Assembly: GCA_029560455.1 (NCBI GenBank)
Contig: JAKQKW010000422.1
Coordinates: 1 to 18,579, forward strand
Source of the DNA: Candidatus Rifleibacteriota bacterium
GTDB lineage: Bacteria > Riflebacteria > Ozemobacteria > Ozemobacterales > Ozemobacteraceae
Length of the DNA: 18,579 nucleotides
Direction: 5' to 3'
The first letter of the stretch is position 1. Every line of letters begins with the position of its first letter. The notes beneath the pieces are model-generated. The model was not told the origin of the DNA, ran no database searches, and saw only the letters and a program-made list of their open reading frames with translations. Below, piece after piece: positions 6,675 to 14,462 of this stretch. A program made the position numbers and the translations under genes.

Positions 6675-8053
6675 GCGATATATTAACGCAGGAAGAAATT
6701 AATGCACTGCTCAACGCAGGCGCTGCCGGAGACGAACCTGCCCCTCCCCCTCCTGCCGCAGAACCACCAAAGCCTGCACCATCTGGTTCTGGTGGTGCCT
6801 CAGCGAATTTTTCTCAGGAAGCGATCGAACGCCTCTCAGAAGTGGCCAAACTCTCCCTTGGTGCCACCTCTTCGGTTGTCCAGATTCTTCTGAACAAAGA
6901 AATTCAGATCAATCTCGAACAGGTTAGAGTTGTCAGCTTCGACGAGCTGGTTACAGAAGGCGGCGGCGAAGAATTCGTCATTGCCAAAATCGCTTATGTC
7001 GAAGGCTTTGACGGCAATTCATACCTGATGCTCAAAAAAAGCATCTCTTCAGTCATTGGCGATCTTATGATGGGCGGCGCCGGTATCGGTGCGGAATTTC
7101 AGGAGATGCACCTTTCTGCGGTCGGCGAGATGATGAATCAGATGATGGGCAAAACCACGACCACCCTTTCTGAAATTTTCAAAAAGAGGGTCGACATTTC
7201 GCCTCCCGAAGTATTGCTGGTTAATTACAACGATGGGCCTCCGGCTCTACCAGATTTCAGCACCACTGCGAATTTTCTCCGCATTGGCTTCAGCCTCAAA
7301 ATCGGCGATGTTGCCGAAACCGAAATGGTGCAGATGTTGCCTGCCAAGTTTGCGGAATTGATGGCCGGAGAGCTTACCAAACCAGAAAAAGAACCACCCA
7401 AAAAAGCAAAACCGGCTCCACCGCCTCCGGGCGCGGGTTCTCAACCCAGCATGGGCGGCATGCAGCAGCCACAACAGATGCCGGGGCAAATTCCCGGTCA
7501 GATGCCGGGAATGCCAGGCATGCCGGGCCAGATGCCAGGGATTCCCGGCATGGGCATGCCGGGAATGGGTATGCCGGGAATGGGCATGCCGGGTATGGGT
7601 ATGCCAGGCCAGATGCAGGGGATGCCAGGTATGGGTATGCCGGGCATGGGCATGCCAGGTATGGGCATGCCGGGAATGGGTATGCCAGGTATGGGTATGC
7701 CAGGTATGGGTATGCCCGGAATGGGCATGCCGGGTCAGATGCAGGGTTCACCGGCAGAATTTGGCATGCTGCAAATGCCGATGGGCGTCGGTTTACAGTC
7801 GAATATCGACCTGCTTCTCGACGTACCTTTGCAAATAACAGTTGAATTAGGCAGAACCCGTATGTTAATAAAAGATGTTCTTGAATTGGGTATAGGTTCT
7901 GTAGTAGAGTTAAATAAACTTGCGGGCGAGTCCGTGGAGGTATTTGTTAACAACAAGCTGATTGCCAAAGGTGAAGTAGTTGTAATCGATGAAAACTTCG
8001 CAGTCAGAATTACCAGCATTATCAATCCACAAGACAGATTACAAGCTCTCTAA
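6671..8053 (+). CDS. fliY: Flagellar motor switch protein FliY/FliN with CheC-like domain and Met-Pro-Gly linker
   Basis: FliY forms the lower C-ring with FliM and, in Bacillus, dephosphorylates CheY-P. Layout over 460 residues: CheY-binding peptide LTQEEINALLNAG (5-17); Pro/Ala linker (18-45); CheC-like region (about 46-235); Pro/Lys hinge (236-260); a Met/Pro/Gly array (about 266-359); and a C-terminal FliN/SpoA domain (about 376-455: LLLDVPLQITVELGRT, then LIKDVLELGIGSVVEL). The second CheC motif is intact (S149, E153, N156, P179, fitting SxxxExxN-X22-P). The first is degenerate (E53, E57, K60, E83), so one phosphatase site is expected. The GTG start overlaps the fliM stop and has an excellent GAGGAGGAG site just upstream. 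The linker is unusually long and Met-rich. Confidence 0.95.
   Translation: MSDILTQEEINALLNAGAAGDEPAPPPPAAEPPKPAPSGSGGASANFSQEAIERLSEVAKLSLGATSSVVQILLNKEIQINLEQVRVVSFDELVTEGGGEEFVIAKIAYVEGFDGNSYLMLKKSISSVIGDLMMGGAGIGAEFQEMHLSAVGEMMNQMMGKTTTTLSEIFKKRVDISPPEVLLVNYNDGPPALPDFSTTANFLRIGFSLKIGDVAETEMVQMLPAKFAELMAGELTKPEKEPPKKAKPAPPPPGAGSQPSMGGMQQPQQMPGQIPGQMPGMPGMPGQMPGIPGMGMPGMGMPGMGMPGMGMPGQMQGMPGMGMPGMGMPGMGMPGMGMPGMGMPGMGMPGMGMPGQMQGSPAEFGMLQMPMGVGLQSNIDLLLDVPLQITVELGRTRMLIKDVLELGIGSVVELNKLAGESVEVFVNNKLIAKGEVVVIDENFAVRITSIINPQDRLQAL
7541..7747 (+). repeat. Tandem 15-bp repeat encoding (MPGMG)n inside fliY
   Basis: The array has two blocks: four units (I/M)PGMG closed by MPGQMQG, then seven units MPGMG closed by MPGQMQG. 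Each unit is 15 bases of the form ATGCCNGGNATGGGN. Units differ almost only at third positions of Pro and Gly codons, so the peptide is kept while the DNA drifts. It encodes residues 291-359 of FliY, between the CheC-like and FliN domains. Related but irregular Q/M/P/G sequence precedes it from about residue 266. Confidence 0.95.
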
Positions 8054-8070
8054 GGAGACTTCCGTTTCGT

Positions 8071-8433
8071 ATGGGGAAAACAATTCTTATAGTAGATGAC
8101 GCAGCCTTTATGCGCATGATGATCAAAGACATTCTCAGCAAGAATGGCTACGAAGTTCTTGGCGAAGCGCAGACAGGGAAAGAAGCGGTCGAGCTTTATC
8201 AGAAGCTCAAACCAGATCTGGTGACCATGGACATTACCATGCCGGAAATGAACGGCATCGATGCCGTAAAAGCCATCAAAAAGCTTGATCCGGCCGCCAG
8301 AATCATTATGTGCAGCGCCATGGGCCAGCAGGCCATGGTTATTGATGCGATCCAGGCAGGCGCCCGCGATTTTATCGTAAAGCCGTTTCAGCCAAATCGC
8401 GTTATTGAAGCGGTTCAAAAAGCCCTCAGGTAA
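8071..8433 (+). CDS. cheY: Chemotaxis response regulator CheY
   Basis: This is a single receiver-domain protein of 120 residues with no output domain. The phosphorylation site is D54 (VTMDITMPEMNG), the acidic Mg2+ pocket is D9/D10 (ILIVDDAAFMR), the switch residue is S82 (MCSAMGQQ), and the conserved lysine is K104 (IVKPF). Phosphorylated by CheA, it binds the N-terminal peptides of FliM and FliY encoded just upstream. Its place between fliY and fliO matches the Bacillus fla/che operon, and the MCSAMGQQAMV stretch resembles Bacillus and Thermotoga CheY. AAGGAG (8052-8057) overlaps the fliY stop and serves the start. It is not the spo0A/NarL type, since the protein ends after helix 5. Confidence 0.96.
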   Translation: MGKTILIVDDAAFMRMMIKDILSKNGYEVLGEAQTGKEAVELYQKLKPDLVTMDITMPEMNGIDAVKAIKKLDPAARIIMCSAMGQQAMVIDAIQAGARDFIVKPFQPNRVIEAVQKALR

Positions 8434-8463
8434 ACCGATGCCCATGCCCGGCCCGATTTTTGC

Positions 8464-9132
8464 GTGATCAGCAACTTAATAAAAGCAGCTTTAACAGTTT
8501 TTCTGTTAATCTGCATGACGGCACAGTCTCAGCCCGTCGCCACCAGTGGCGACGGTTTGTTTTCTGGGCCGGCAACTTTTTCAGCAACCGCAAGCCCCAC
8601 CCCGCTTTTTCTCGACCTGCAACCGGCCTCGATGCCGCTTTTTCCCGATTCAGACCCAATGGGCACTTCTCTGAGAATTCTTTCATCGCTTTTTGCCGTC
8701 ATTCTTCTGGCATTCGGAATCTCGTGGTTCATTCAGAAAAAGGCGGGCATTGGCGGTAACGTTTTCGGGAAAATTCTCGGAATCCTGCCCCTTGACAACA
8801 AAAGAATGATCTATCTTGTCGACGTCATGGGCAAAGTATTGATTCTTGGCGTCACCGAGTCGAACATCAACCTGCTTGGAGAACTCACTGACAAAGACAC
8901 ACTCGACGCCCTGCGCCTGCAGAACGATCAGCCATCACCTGGAATCGAAAAGCTCTTCGCCTATTTGAGCCGCAAAAACGAAGAACCGATGCAACCGCAG
9001 GCTGAAAATACCAAAAAAGCAGATGAACCCGAAGAAAGTGACAATCTGCACCGATTCCGCCAGGAAGACCGGCTGAAAAAGCTCAATGCAATGCTGCACA
9101 AGCGCAGCAACGACGACAACCCAAACGAATAG
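8464..9132 (+). CDS. fliO: Flagellar export-gate assembly protein FliO (FliZ-like)
   Basis: FliO is a membrane protein that helps assemble the FliP ring of the export gate. The 222-residue protein has an N-terminal hydrophobic segment (about 1-20, ISNLIKAALTVFLLICMTA) that looks like a signal peptide, a low-complexity extracytoplasmic stretch, a membrane helix at about 68-88 (ILSSLFAVILLAFGISWF), and the FliO signature GKILGILPLDNKRMIYLVDV followed by KVLILGVTESNINLLGEL. The last 60 residues are charged and probably cytoplasmic and disordered. The GTG start has no clear ribosome site; an ATG at 8515 would remove the signal segment, so I keep the GTG. The neighbours cheY and fliP fit the Bacillus order. 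Confidence 0.88.
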   Translation: MISNLIKAALTVFLLICMTAQSQPVATSGDGLFSGPATFSATASPTPLFLDLQPASMPLFPDSDPMGTSLRILSSLFAVILLAFGISWFIQKKAGIGGNVFGKILGILPLDNKRMIYLVDVMGKVLILGVTESNINLLGELTDKDTLDALRLQNDQPSPGIEKLFAYLSRKNEEPMQPQAENTKKADEPEESDNLHRFRQEDRLKKLNAMLHKRSNDDNPNE

Positions 9133-9177
9133 GCTAAAGAAGTTTAATACATTTGCCCTGATTTTTTTATTTGCGTC

Positions 9178-9206
9178 TTGCACATCGGGGCACCATATTG
9201 TATAAA
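9178..9206 (+). promoter_or_regulatory. Possible internal promoter upstream of fliP
   Basis: The 118 bases between fliO and fliP are AT-rich compared with the rest of the cluster. TTGCAC (9178-9183) and TATAAA (9201-9206) are exactly 17 bases apart, a housekeeping-type spacing. The -10 box matches 5 of 6 and the -35 only 3 of 6. It would drive fliP and the rest of the export-gate genes. A GGGCAC/GTGCCC inverted repeat (9188-9193, 9222-9227) overlaps it. Confidence 0.35.
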
Positions 9207-9250
9207 TTAACAGGCGAAGCTGTGCCCTGAAAAAATTTCAAATTGCTTCC

Positions 9251-10123
9251 ATGAGCAGAATGCACCAGTTATCAATAAGAACCAAGTGGGTAGCGTGCGT
9301 ACGTTTTTTTATGGTTTTGCTGCTGTTGGCAGGCATTACATGTGTTGGCCACGCGCAACAACCAGACCCCGGGCGTGCACGCGTCAACCTCGATGACTCA
9401 ACCCGCATCGACCGTATTGAGCGGCAATCAACGCCATTTCCGATTCCGGCGATCAGTATTCAGATCGACCCGTCACGCGAACGCAGTCAGCTTGGCACCG
9501 GCCTTCAGGTTCTCATACTTCTGACGATTCTGAGTCTGGCCCCGTCGATTCTGATAATGCTTACAAGCTTTACCCGCACTCTTATCGTTCTGAGTTTCGT
9601 GCGCCGGGCACTTGGCACGCAACAGGAACCAAGCAACCAGATTCTCATCGGTCTGGCCCTTTTCATCACCTTTTTCACGATGTCGCCGGTTATCGACCAG
9701 ATTTACCAGAAAAGTTTCAAACCCTATATCGACCGCGACATAAATTATGTCGAAGCTTACAATCAGGCGATTACACCAGTGCGCGACTTCATGTTCAAAC
9801 ACACGCGCAAAACCGATCTGGCTCTCTTTGCCGGCATGGAAAACGGGCCCAAACCAGAGACCCGCGATGACCTCAGCACCCTCAGCCTGATTCCGGCATT
9901 TATAACCAGTGAACTGAGAACAGCTTTTCAGATGGGCGTGGTAATCTATCTGCCATTCCTGGTAATTGACATGATCGTTGCCAGTATCCTCATGTCAATG
10001 GGTATGATGATGCTGCCGCCGGTAATGATCTCGCTGCCATTCAAAATTCTCCTTTTTGTCATGGTTGATGGCTGGAATCTTGTCATAAGATCAATAGTTC
10101 TGAGTTTTGGCGGTAACGCATGA
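9251..10123 (+). CDS. fliP: Flagellar type III export gate protein FliP
   Basis: FliP forms the pentameric core of the export channel in the inner membrane. The N-terminus (about 1-36) is a cleavable signal peptide ending GHA/QQ, normal for FliP. Conserved blocks follow: SFTRTLIVLSFVRRALGTQ (106-124), QILIGLALFITFFTMSPV (130-147), and the C-terminal YLPFLVIDMIVASILMSMGMMMLPP and LPFKILLFVMVDGWNLV. About four membrane helices are visible. At 290 residues it is slightly long because of the linker after the signal. No strong ribosome site precedes ATG 9251; a second ATG at 9260 is possible. Its stop overlaps the fliQ start by four bases. Confidence 0.97.
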   Translation: MSRMHQLSIRTKWVACVRFFMVLLLLAGITCVGHAQQPDPGRARVNLDDSTRIDRIERQSTPFPIPAISIQIDPSRERSQLGTGLQVLILLTILSLAPSILIMLTSFTRTLIVLSFVRRALGTQQEPSNQILIGLALFITFFTMSPVIDQIYQKSFKPYIDRDINYVEAYNQAITPVRDFMFKHTRKTDLALFAGMENGPKPETRDDLSTLSLIPAFITSELRTAFQMGVVIYLPFLVIDMIVASILMSMGMMMLPPVMISLPFKILLFVMVDGWNLVIRSIVLSFGGNA

Positions 10124-10389
10124 CCGAATTTGATCTACTGAAGCTTTTTGAGCAGACCTTTTTTCTCTGCCTGCTGCTTTCTTCGCCAATTCTTCTGCTC
10201 GGCATGATCGTCGGGGTTCTGATAAGCATCGTTCAAACTGCAACCTCGATTCAGGAGCAGAGCCTGACTTTTATCCCCAAGCTGCTTTTGACCGGTCTGG
10301 CCATGATCTGGCTTGCCCCATGGATGCTGGCCCGCCTCATGCAGTTCACCATTCAGCTGCTTGGGCAGTTGCAGACATTCGCCCGGTAA
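10120..10389 (+). CDS. fliQ: Flagellar type III export gate protein FliQ
   Basis: FliQ is an 89-residue protein with two membrane helices (about 13-36 LCLLLSSPILLLGMIVGVLISIVQT and 52-72), the expected size and layout. It wraps around the FliP-FliR core as a gating subunit. The conserved SIVQTATSIQEQSLTFIPKL segment joins the two helices. The start overlaps the last codons of fliP (ATGA), implying translational coupling. fliR follows after seven bases. Confidence 0.95.
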   Translation: MTEFDLLKLFEQTFFLCLLLSSPILLLGMIVGVLISIVQTATSIQEQSLTFIPKLLLTGLAMIWLAPWMLARLMQFTIQLLGQLQTFAR

Positions 10390-10396
10390 CTGAGTA

Positions 10397-11173
10397 ATGA
10401 CCGAAGCCGCTTTTCTCAACGCTGTTGGCCTGTTTCTTATTGGTCTCGTGCGTTTCAGCGGCTTTTTTATCAACACTCCGGTTTTTGCCGAATCTTTCAT
10501 TCCGATGCGTGTTAAAGCGGGTCTTTCAGCACTGTGCGCCCTGATCATTCTGCCGCATCTCATACAAACTCAGACCCTGCCGCAATTAAGTGTCCCAGAA
10601 TATGGCGTAATGGCAATAAAAGAACTCGCCCTCGGGTTTTCGCTCGGCTTTATGGTAATGATCGTCAGCGGCATTCTGCGACTCGCCGGCGGAATAGTCG
10701 GTATGCAGGTAGGCTTTTCATTTGTTCAGGTTGCTGATCCAAGTTCCAACCAGGGCCTTGGCATCGTCTCAGAGTTTTTTCAGCTCTCCGGAACCATGAT
10801 TTTTCTCATGATCGGGGGGCACCTGGTAATTCTTGAAGCTTTTTTCAAAAGTTTCGACATGGTGCCTCTTGCCGGAATGATGCTCAGTGGGAGTATTGTT
10901 GAAGAAATAATACTTTACAGCCGCATGATTTTCATCTGCGGCCTGCAGATTTCGATGCCGGTCGTTGCGGTTATTCTGTTCGGCGACGTGGCACTGGGTA
11001 TCATTGCCCGCACCGTTCCGAAAATGAATATTTTTCAGCTCGGATTTTCGTTGAAAATCATCGGCGGTCTGGCAGTAATGATGGTGATGATGCCATTTCT
11101 TGAGGATATCACCAAATTTCTTCTGAACCTGAGTCTCGAAAAAGTCTATCTGCTGCTGAGCCGGATGACATGA
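10397..11173 (+). CDS. fliR: Flagellar type III export gate protein FliR
   Basis: FliR completes the FliP5-FliQ4-FliR1 export channel. The 258-residue protein has about six hydrophobic segments and the family block GFSFVQVADPSSNQGLGIVSEF (about 112-133), followed by FLMIGGHLVILEAFFKSFDMVPLG-like sequence and a C-terminal helix ending in LEKVYLLLSRM. The start is a plain ATG seven bases after the fliQ stop with only a weak ribosome site, consistent with coupling. Its stop overlaps the flhB start by four bases. It is not fused to FlhB, unlike in some clostridia. Confidence 0.96.
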   Translation: MTEAAFLNAVGLFLIGLVRFSGFFINTPVFAESFIPMRVKAGLSALCALIILPHLIQTQTLPQLSVPEYGVMAIKELALGFSLGFMVMIVSGILRLAGGIVGMQVGFSFVQVADPSSNQGLGIVSEFFQLSGTMIFLMIGGHLVILEAFFKSFDMVPLAGMMLSGSIVEEIILYSRMIFICGLQISMPVVAVILFGDVALGIIARTVPKMNIFQLGFSLKIIGGLAVMMVMMPFLEDITKFLLNLSLEKVYLLLSRMT

Positions 11174-12297
11174 AACAATACGAATCCAAGCCGCAACTCC
11201 TTAGTTTTTCTGGCCGCCCCTTCGACCTGCAGATGTTCGCGGGTGAAAAAACTGAACCGGCCACCGAAAAGCGCAGACAGGATGCAATCGACCGTGGCAA
11301 TGTTCCGAAATCACAGGATTTAAGCTCAGTTCTGGTTCTTCTCGTAGGTTTTCTCATGCTCAGATACTACGGTGACGAGCTTTTTGGCAGGTGCGGCGAA
11401 TATATGCGCTATACCTTTTCGCACGCCATTTTTTCGGGCCTTACTCTTCCAGATACTTTACTTCTGCTCAACCAGTTTCTCCTGGTGCTGCTTCAAACTA
11501 TGGCACCATTCATGTTTGCAATAATGATCAGCGCAATTGTGTCAAATCTTGTGCAAACCGGCTTCCTTTTCAGACTTGGCCCTTTGATGCCTGATATAGA
11601 CAGGATGAACCCCATTTCCGGCATTCAGAATATATTTTCGTGGAAACTGGTTGCAGAACTGGTTAAATCAATTCTTAAGATTCTCATCGTCGCTTACATT
11701 CCTTATACCACCATAAGAGACCAGTTCCCGTTTCTCATGCGGATGATTCAGGTCGAGCCGGTGCCGGCAATTATAATAATTCTGAAGCTTATTTTTGCCA
11801 TGGCGATCAAGATCATTCTGATTCTCATGGCGCTTGCCTTTGCTGACTGGGCCTTTCAGAAGTGGCGTCACGAAGAAAACATCAGAATGTCAAAAGAAGA
11901 AGTTAAAGAAGAATACAAACAGCGCGAAGGGGACCCGAAGGTCAAGCAGAAGATCCGCGAGCGTCAGCGCCAGGCGGCCAGTCGTCGTATGATGGACGAG
12001 GTGCCCAAGGCGACCGTCGTCGTTACCAACCCGACCCATATTGCCTGTGCACTAAAGTATGTTCAGGGCGAAGATGATGCACCGAAAGTTGTGGCGATGG
12101 GTGCCGGCCAGATTGCCCGCAGAATCAAGGAAATCGCGGTTGAACACAAGATTCCCGTAATCGAAAATAAACATCTTGCACGGCAGATGTATAAAATGTT
12201 AGAAATAGGTGACGCGATACCCCCCGAACTTTATCAGGCTGTGGTCGAAGTTCTGATGCAGGTTCACCGCCTTAAAAACCAGTCTGCAGGTGCATGA
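11170..12297 (+). CDS. flhB: Flagellar export substrate-specificity switch protein FlhB
   Basis: FlhB is the export-gate subunit that cleaves itself at the NPTH site and, with FliK, changes the substrate class after the hook is complete. The 375-residue protein has the N-terminal EKTEPATEKRRQDAIDRGNVPKS motif (26-48), four membrane helices (about 52-230), a basic connector, and NPTH at 287-290 within VVVTNPTHIACALKY. The last part (LARQMYKMLEIGDAIPPELYQAVVEVL) is the usual cytoplasmic FlhB domain. Small departures are visible: AMG where AKG is common (after APKVV) and ENKHLAR where a proline usually precedes LAR. It is coupled to fliR by overlap; 70 bases separate it from flhA. Confidence 0.97.
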   Translation: MKQYESKPQLLSFSGRPFDLQMFAGEKTEPATEKRRQDAIDRGNVPKSQDLSSVLVLLVGFLMLRYYGDELFGRCGEYMRYTFSHAIFSGLTLPDTLLLLNQFLLVLLQTMAPFMFAIMISAIVSNLVQTGFLFRLGPLMPDIDRMNPISGIQNIFSWKLVAELVKSILKILIVAYIPYTTIRDQFPFLMRMIQVEPVPAIIIILKLIFAMAIKIILILMALAFADWAFQKWRHEENIRMSKEEVKEEYKQREGDPKVKQKIRERQRQAASRRMMDEVPKATVVVTNPTHIACALKYVQGEDDAPKVVAMGAGQIARRIKEIAVEHKIPVIENKHLARQMYKMLEIGDAIPPELYQAVVEVLMQVHRLKNQSAGA

Positions 12298-12367
12298 CAC
12301 CGGCGAGTATAAAACCTTGAACATTCGGGCAAGCGGTGCATAGTGTAGAATTTTTCTGGAGACAGAT

Positions 12368-14446
12368 GTGGCAAACGAAGGAATAATGAGTAACGTGCCC
12401 TTTGCAGATCTGCTGCAGAGAAAAGACATAATTTTTGCCTTTGGCGTCGTTCTGATCGTAATCATGATGGTTGTGCCTCTGCCGTCTGTGATTCTCGACG
12501 TTTTTCTGACTCTGAACATCGCCATTTCTTTGATTATTCTGCTGGTATCGATTTACAACAAAGAAGCTCTGCAGTTTTCAGCATTTCCGAGTCTGCTGCT
12601 GATCACAACGCTTTTCAGATTATCACTAAACGTCAGTTCGACCCGTCTGATTCTTTCGGGTCAGGGTTCGACAATCGATATCATCAAGGCTTTTGGTAAC
12701 TTTGTTGTCGGCGGCAATTACGTCGTTGGCTTCGTCGTCTTTCTGATTCTTGTTCTCATTCAGTTCATCGTCATCACCAAAGGTGCCGAGCGTGTAGCAG
12801 AAGTTGCAGCCCGATTCACTCTCGATGCAATGCCAATCAAGGGCATGGCGATCGACGCCGACCTTAACGCCGGTGCAATCGACCAGGAAGAAGCAACCCG
12901 CCGACGTCTCAACCTGTCACGTGAAGCCGATTTTTACGGGGCCATGGACGGCGCGAGTAAATTCGTCAAAAACGATGCCATTGCCGGTATTATCATCACA
13001 GTTATCAATCTTTTGGGCGGCCTGGTCATCGGCGTCTTTCAACGCGGAGAAGGTGCTGCCGACGCTCTGGCGGCCTATGCGCTCTTTACCGTCGGCGACG
13101 GCCTGGTGACTCAGATTCCCGCACTGCTGGTTGCAACCGCGACCGGTATCGTCGTTACCCGCGCCAGTTCCGACTCAACCATGGGCCATGATGTCAGCAA
13201 ACAGTTGTTGAGTAACCCCAAAGTACTTGGGATTGCTTCGGCACTGCTGGCGTTTCTTGGCATGGTCCCGGGTCTGCCGAAGATCAGCTTCTTTTTCCTC
13301 TCAACCGTATTCGGGGTAATGGCCTATGTAACTCAGAAAACCGATGAAGAAGTTGCCCAGAAAGAAATTGAGAGCAAAAAAGCCGAAGAAAAGTCATCGG
13401 CACCTGGCCCTGAAGATGTTTCATCGCTGCTTTCAGTCGATCCGCTCGAGCTCGAAATCGGCTACAACCTGATTCCGCTCGTCGACGCCAACCAGGGTGG
13501 CGACCTGCTGAATCGCATAACTCTCATCCGCAGACAGATTGCGATTGACCTCGGCCTGGTCGTGCCCCCGATACGCATTCGCGACAACATTCAACTGCAC
13601 CCGTCATCATATGTGTTTAAAATAAAGGGCAGTGAATTCGCCACCTATGAAATTCTGCCTGATCACTATCTTGCGATGGTTACCGACAATGTAACCAGCA
13701 AGGTAAACGGCATCGAGGTAGAAGAACCTGCCTTCGGGCTGCCGGCAATCTGGGTGCAGAACTCGCTGCGCGACCGAGCTGAAATGGCCGGTTACACAGT
13801 CGTTGATCCGTCGACTGTCATTGCAACTCATCTGACCGAAGTAATCCGCAAAAACGCCCAGGAAATTCTGGGTCGCCAGGAACTGCAGCAGCTGCTCGAC
13901 AACGTCAAGCAGACCTACCCGCTGGTGCACGACGAAGTTATTCCGAATGTGGTCAATCATTCAACCCTGCTCAAGGTTCTGCAGAATCTGCTTAAAGAGG
14001 GTGTTTCGATCAGACACATGGTTAACATTCTTGAATCTCTGGCAGACTGCAAGGGCATAAATGAAGTTGACACCCTCACCGAAATCGCCAGACAGGGCCT
14101 TGCGCGCCACATATGCAAGCCTCTGATCGACCAGAATGGCGCCCTTAAAGTTCTGTCGTTAAACCCGACTCTCGAGCAAATGCTTGGAAATGCCCTGCAG
14201 AAAATCGACGGCAGCACCAATCTGGCTCTTGACCCTGGCTCTGCTTCGAAGCTTCTCGAAAAGATCAGGGCAAAAATTGAAGAAGTCATGAATCTCGGCT
14301 ACCACCCGATCATTCTCTGCAGCTCTGCCCTGCGACTCAGCATAAAAAGGCTCACAGAGCGAATTGCACCAAGACTCACGGTTCTGGCATATCAGGAAAT
14401 ACCAACTTCAGTCAAACTCGAATCCATCGGATTAATCTCACTGTAA
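12368..14446 (+). CDS. flhA: Flagellar export protein FlhA
   Basis: FlhA forms the nonameric export ring and receives chaperone-substrate complexes. It is 692 residues, the normal size: seven to eight membrane helices (about 21-325), then a large cytoplasmic domain. The FHIPEP region is recognisable at about 150-180 (RFTLDAMP, then AIDADLNAGAIDQEEATRRR), but MPGKQM, nearly fixed in the family, reads MPIKGM here. The GTG at 12368 has GGAG (12358-12361) at good spacing; an in-frame ATG at 12386 has its own GAAGGA and would drop six residues. In the 70-base gap, TTGAAC (12317) and CATAGT (12339) are 16 bases apart and could be a weak promoter. Confidence 0.96.
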   Translation: MANEGIMSNVPFADLLQRKDIIFAFGVVLIVIMMVVPLPSVILDVFLTLNIAISLIILLVSIYNKEALQFSAFPSLLLITTLFRLSLNVSSTRLILSGQGSTIDIIKAFGNFVVGGNYVVGFVVFLILVLIQFIVITKGAERVAEVAARFTLDAMPIKGMAIDADLNAGAIDQEEATRRRLNLSREADFYGAMDGASKFVKNDAIAGIIITVINLLGGLVIGVFQRGEGAADALAAYALFTVGDGLVTQIPALLVATATGIVVTRASSDSTMGHDVSKQLLSNPKVLGIASALLAFLGMVPGLPKISFFFLSTVFGVMAYVTQKTDEEVAQKEIESKKAEEKSSAPGPEDVSSLLSVDPLELEIGYNLIPLVDANQGGDLLNRITLIRRQIAIDLGLVVPPIRIRDNIQLHPSSYVFKIKGSEFATYEILPDHYLAMVTDNVTSKVNGIEVEEPAFGLPAIWVQNSLRDRAEMAGYTVVDPSTVIATHLTEVIRKNAQEILGRQELQQLLDNVKQTYPLVHDEVIPNVVNHSTLLKVLQNLLKEGVSIRHMVNILESLADCKGINEVDTLTEIARQGLARHICKPLIDQNGALKVLSLNPTLEQMLGNALQKIDGSTNLALDPGSASKLLEKIRAKIEEVMNLGYHPIILCSSALRLSIKRLTERIAPRLTVLAYQEIPTSVKLESIGLISL

Positions 14447-14462
14447 AAATCAGAGCAAAACC

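Noticed and set aside
7374..7751. Minus-strand open frames rich in Pro, Ile, Ala and Tyr opposite the fliY repeat
   Set aside because: They are produced by the 15-base repeat having no stop codons on the opposite strand. No start signals or homology are visible.
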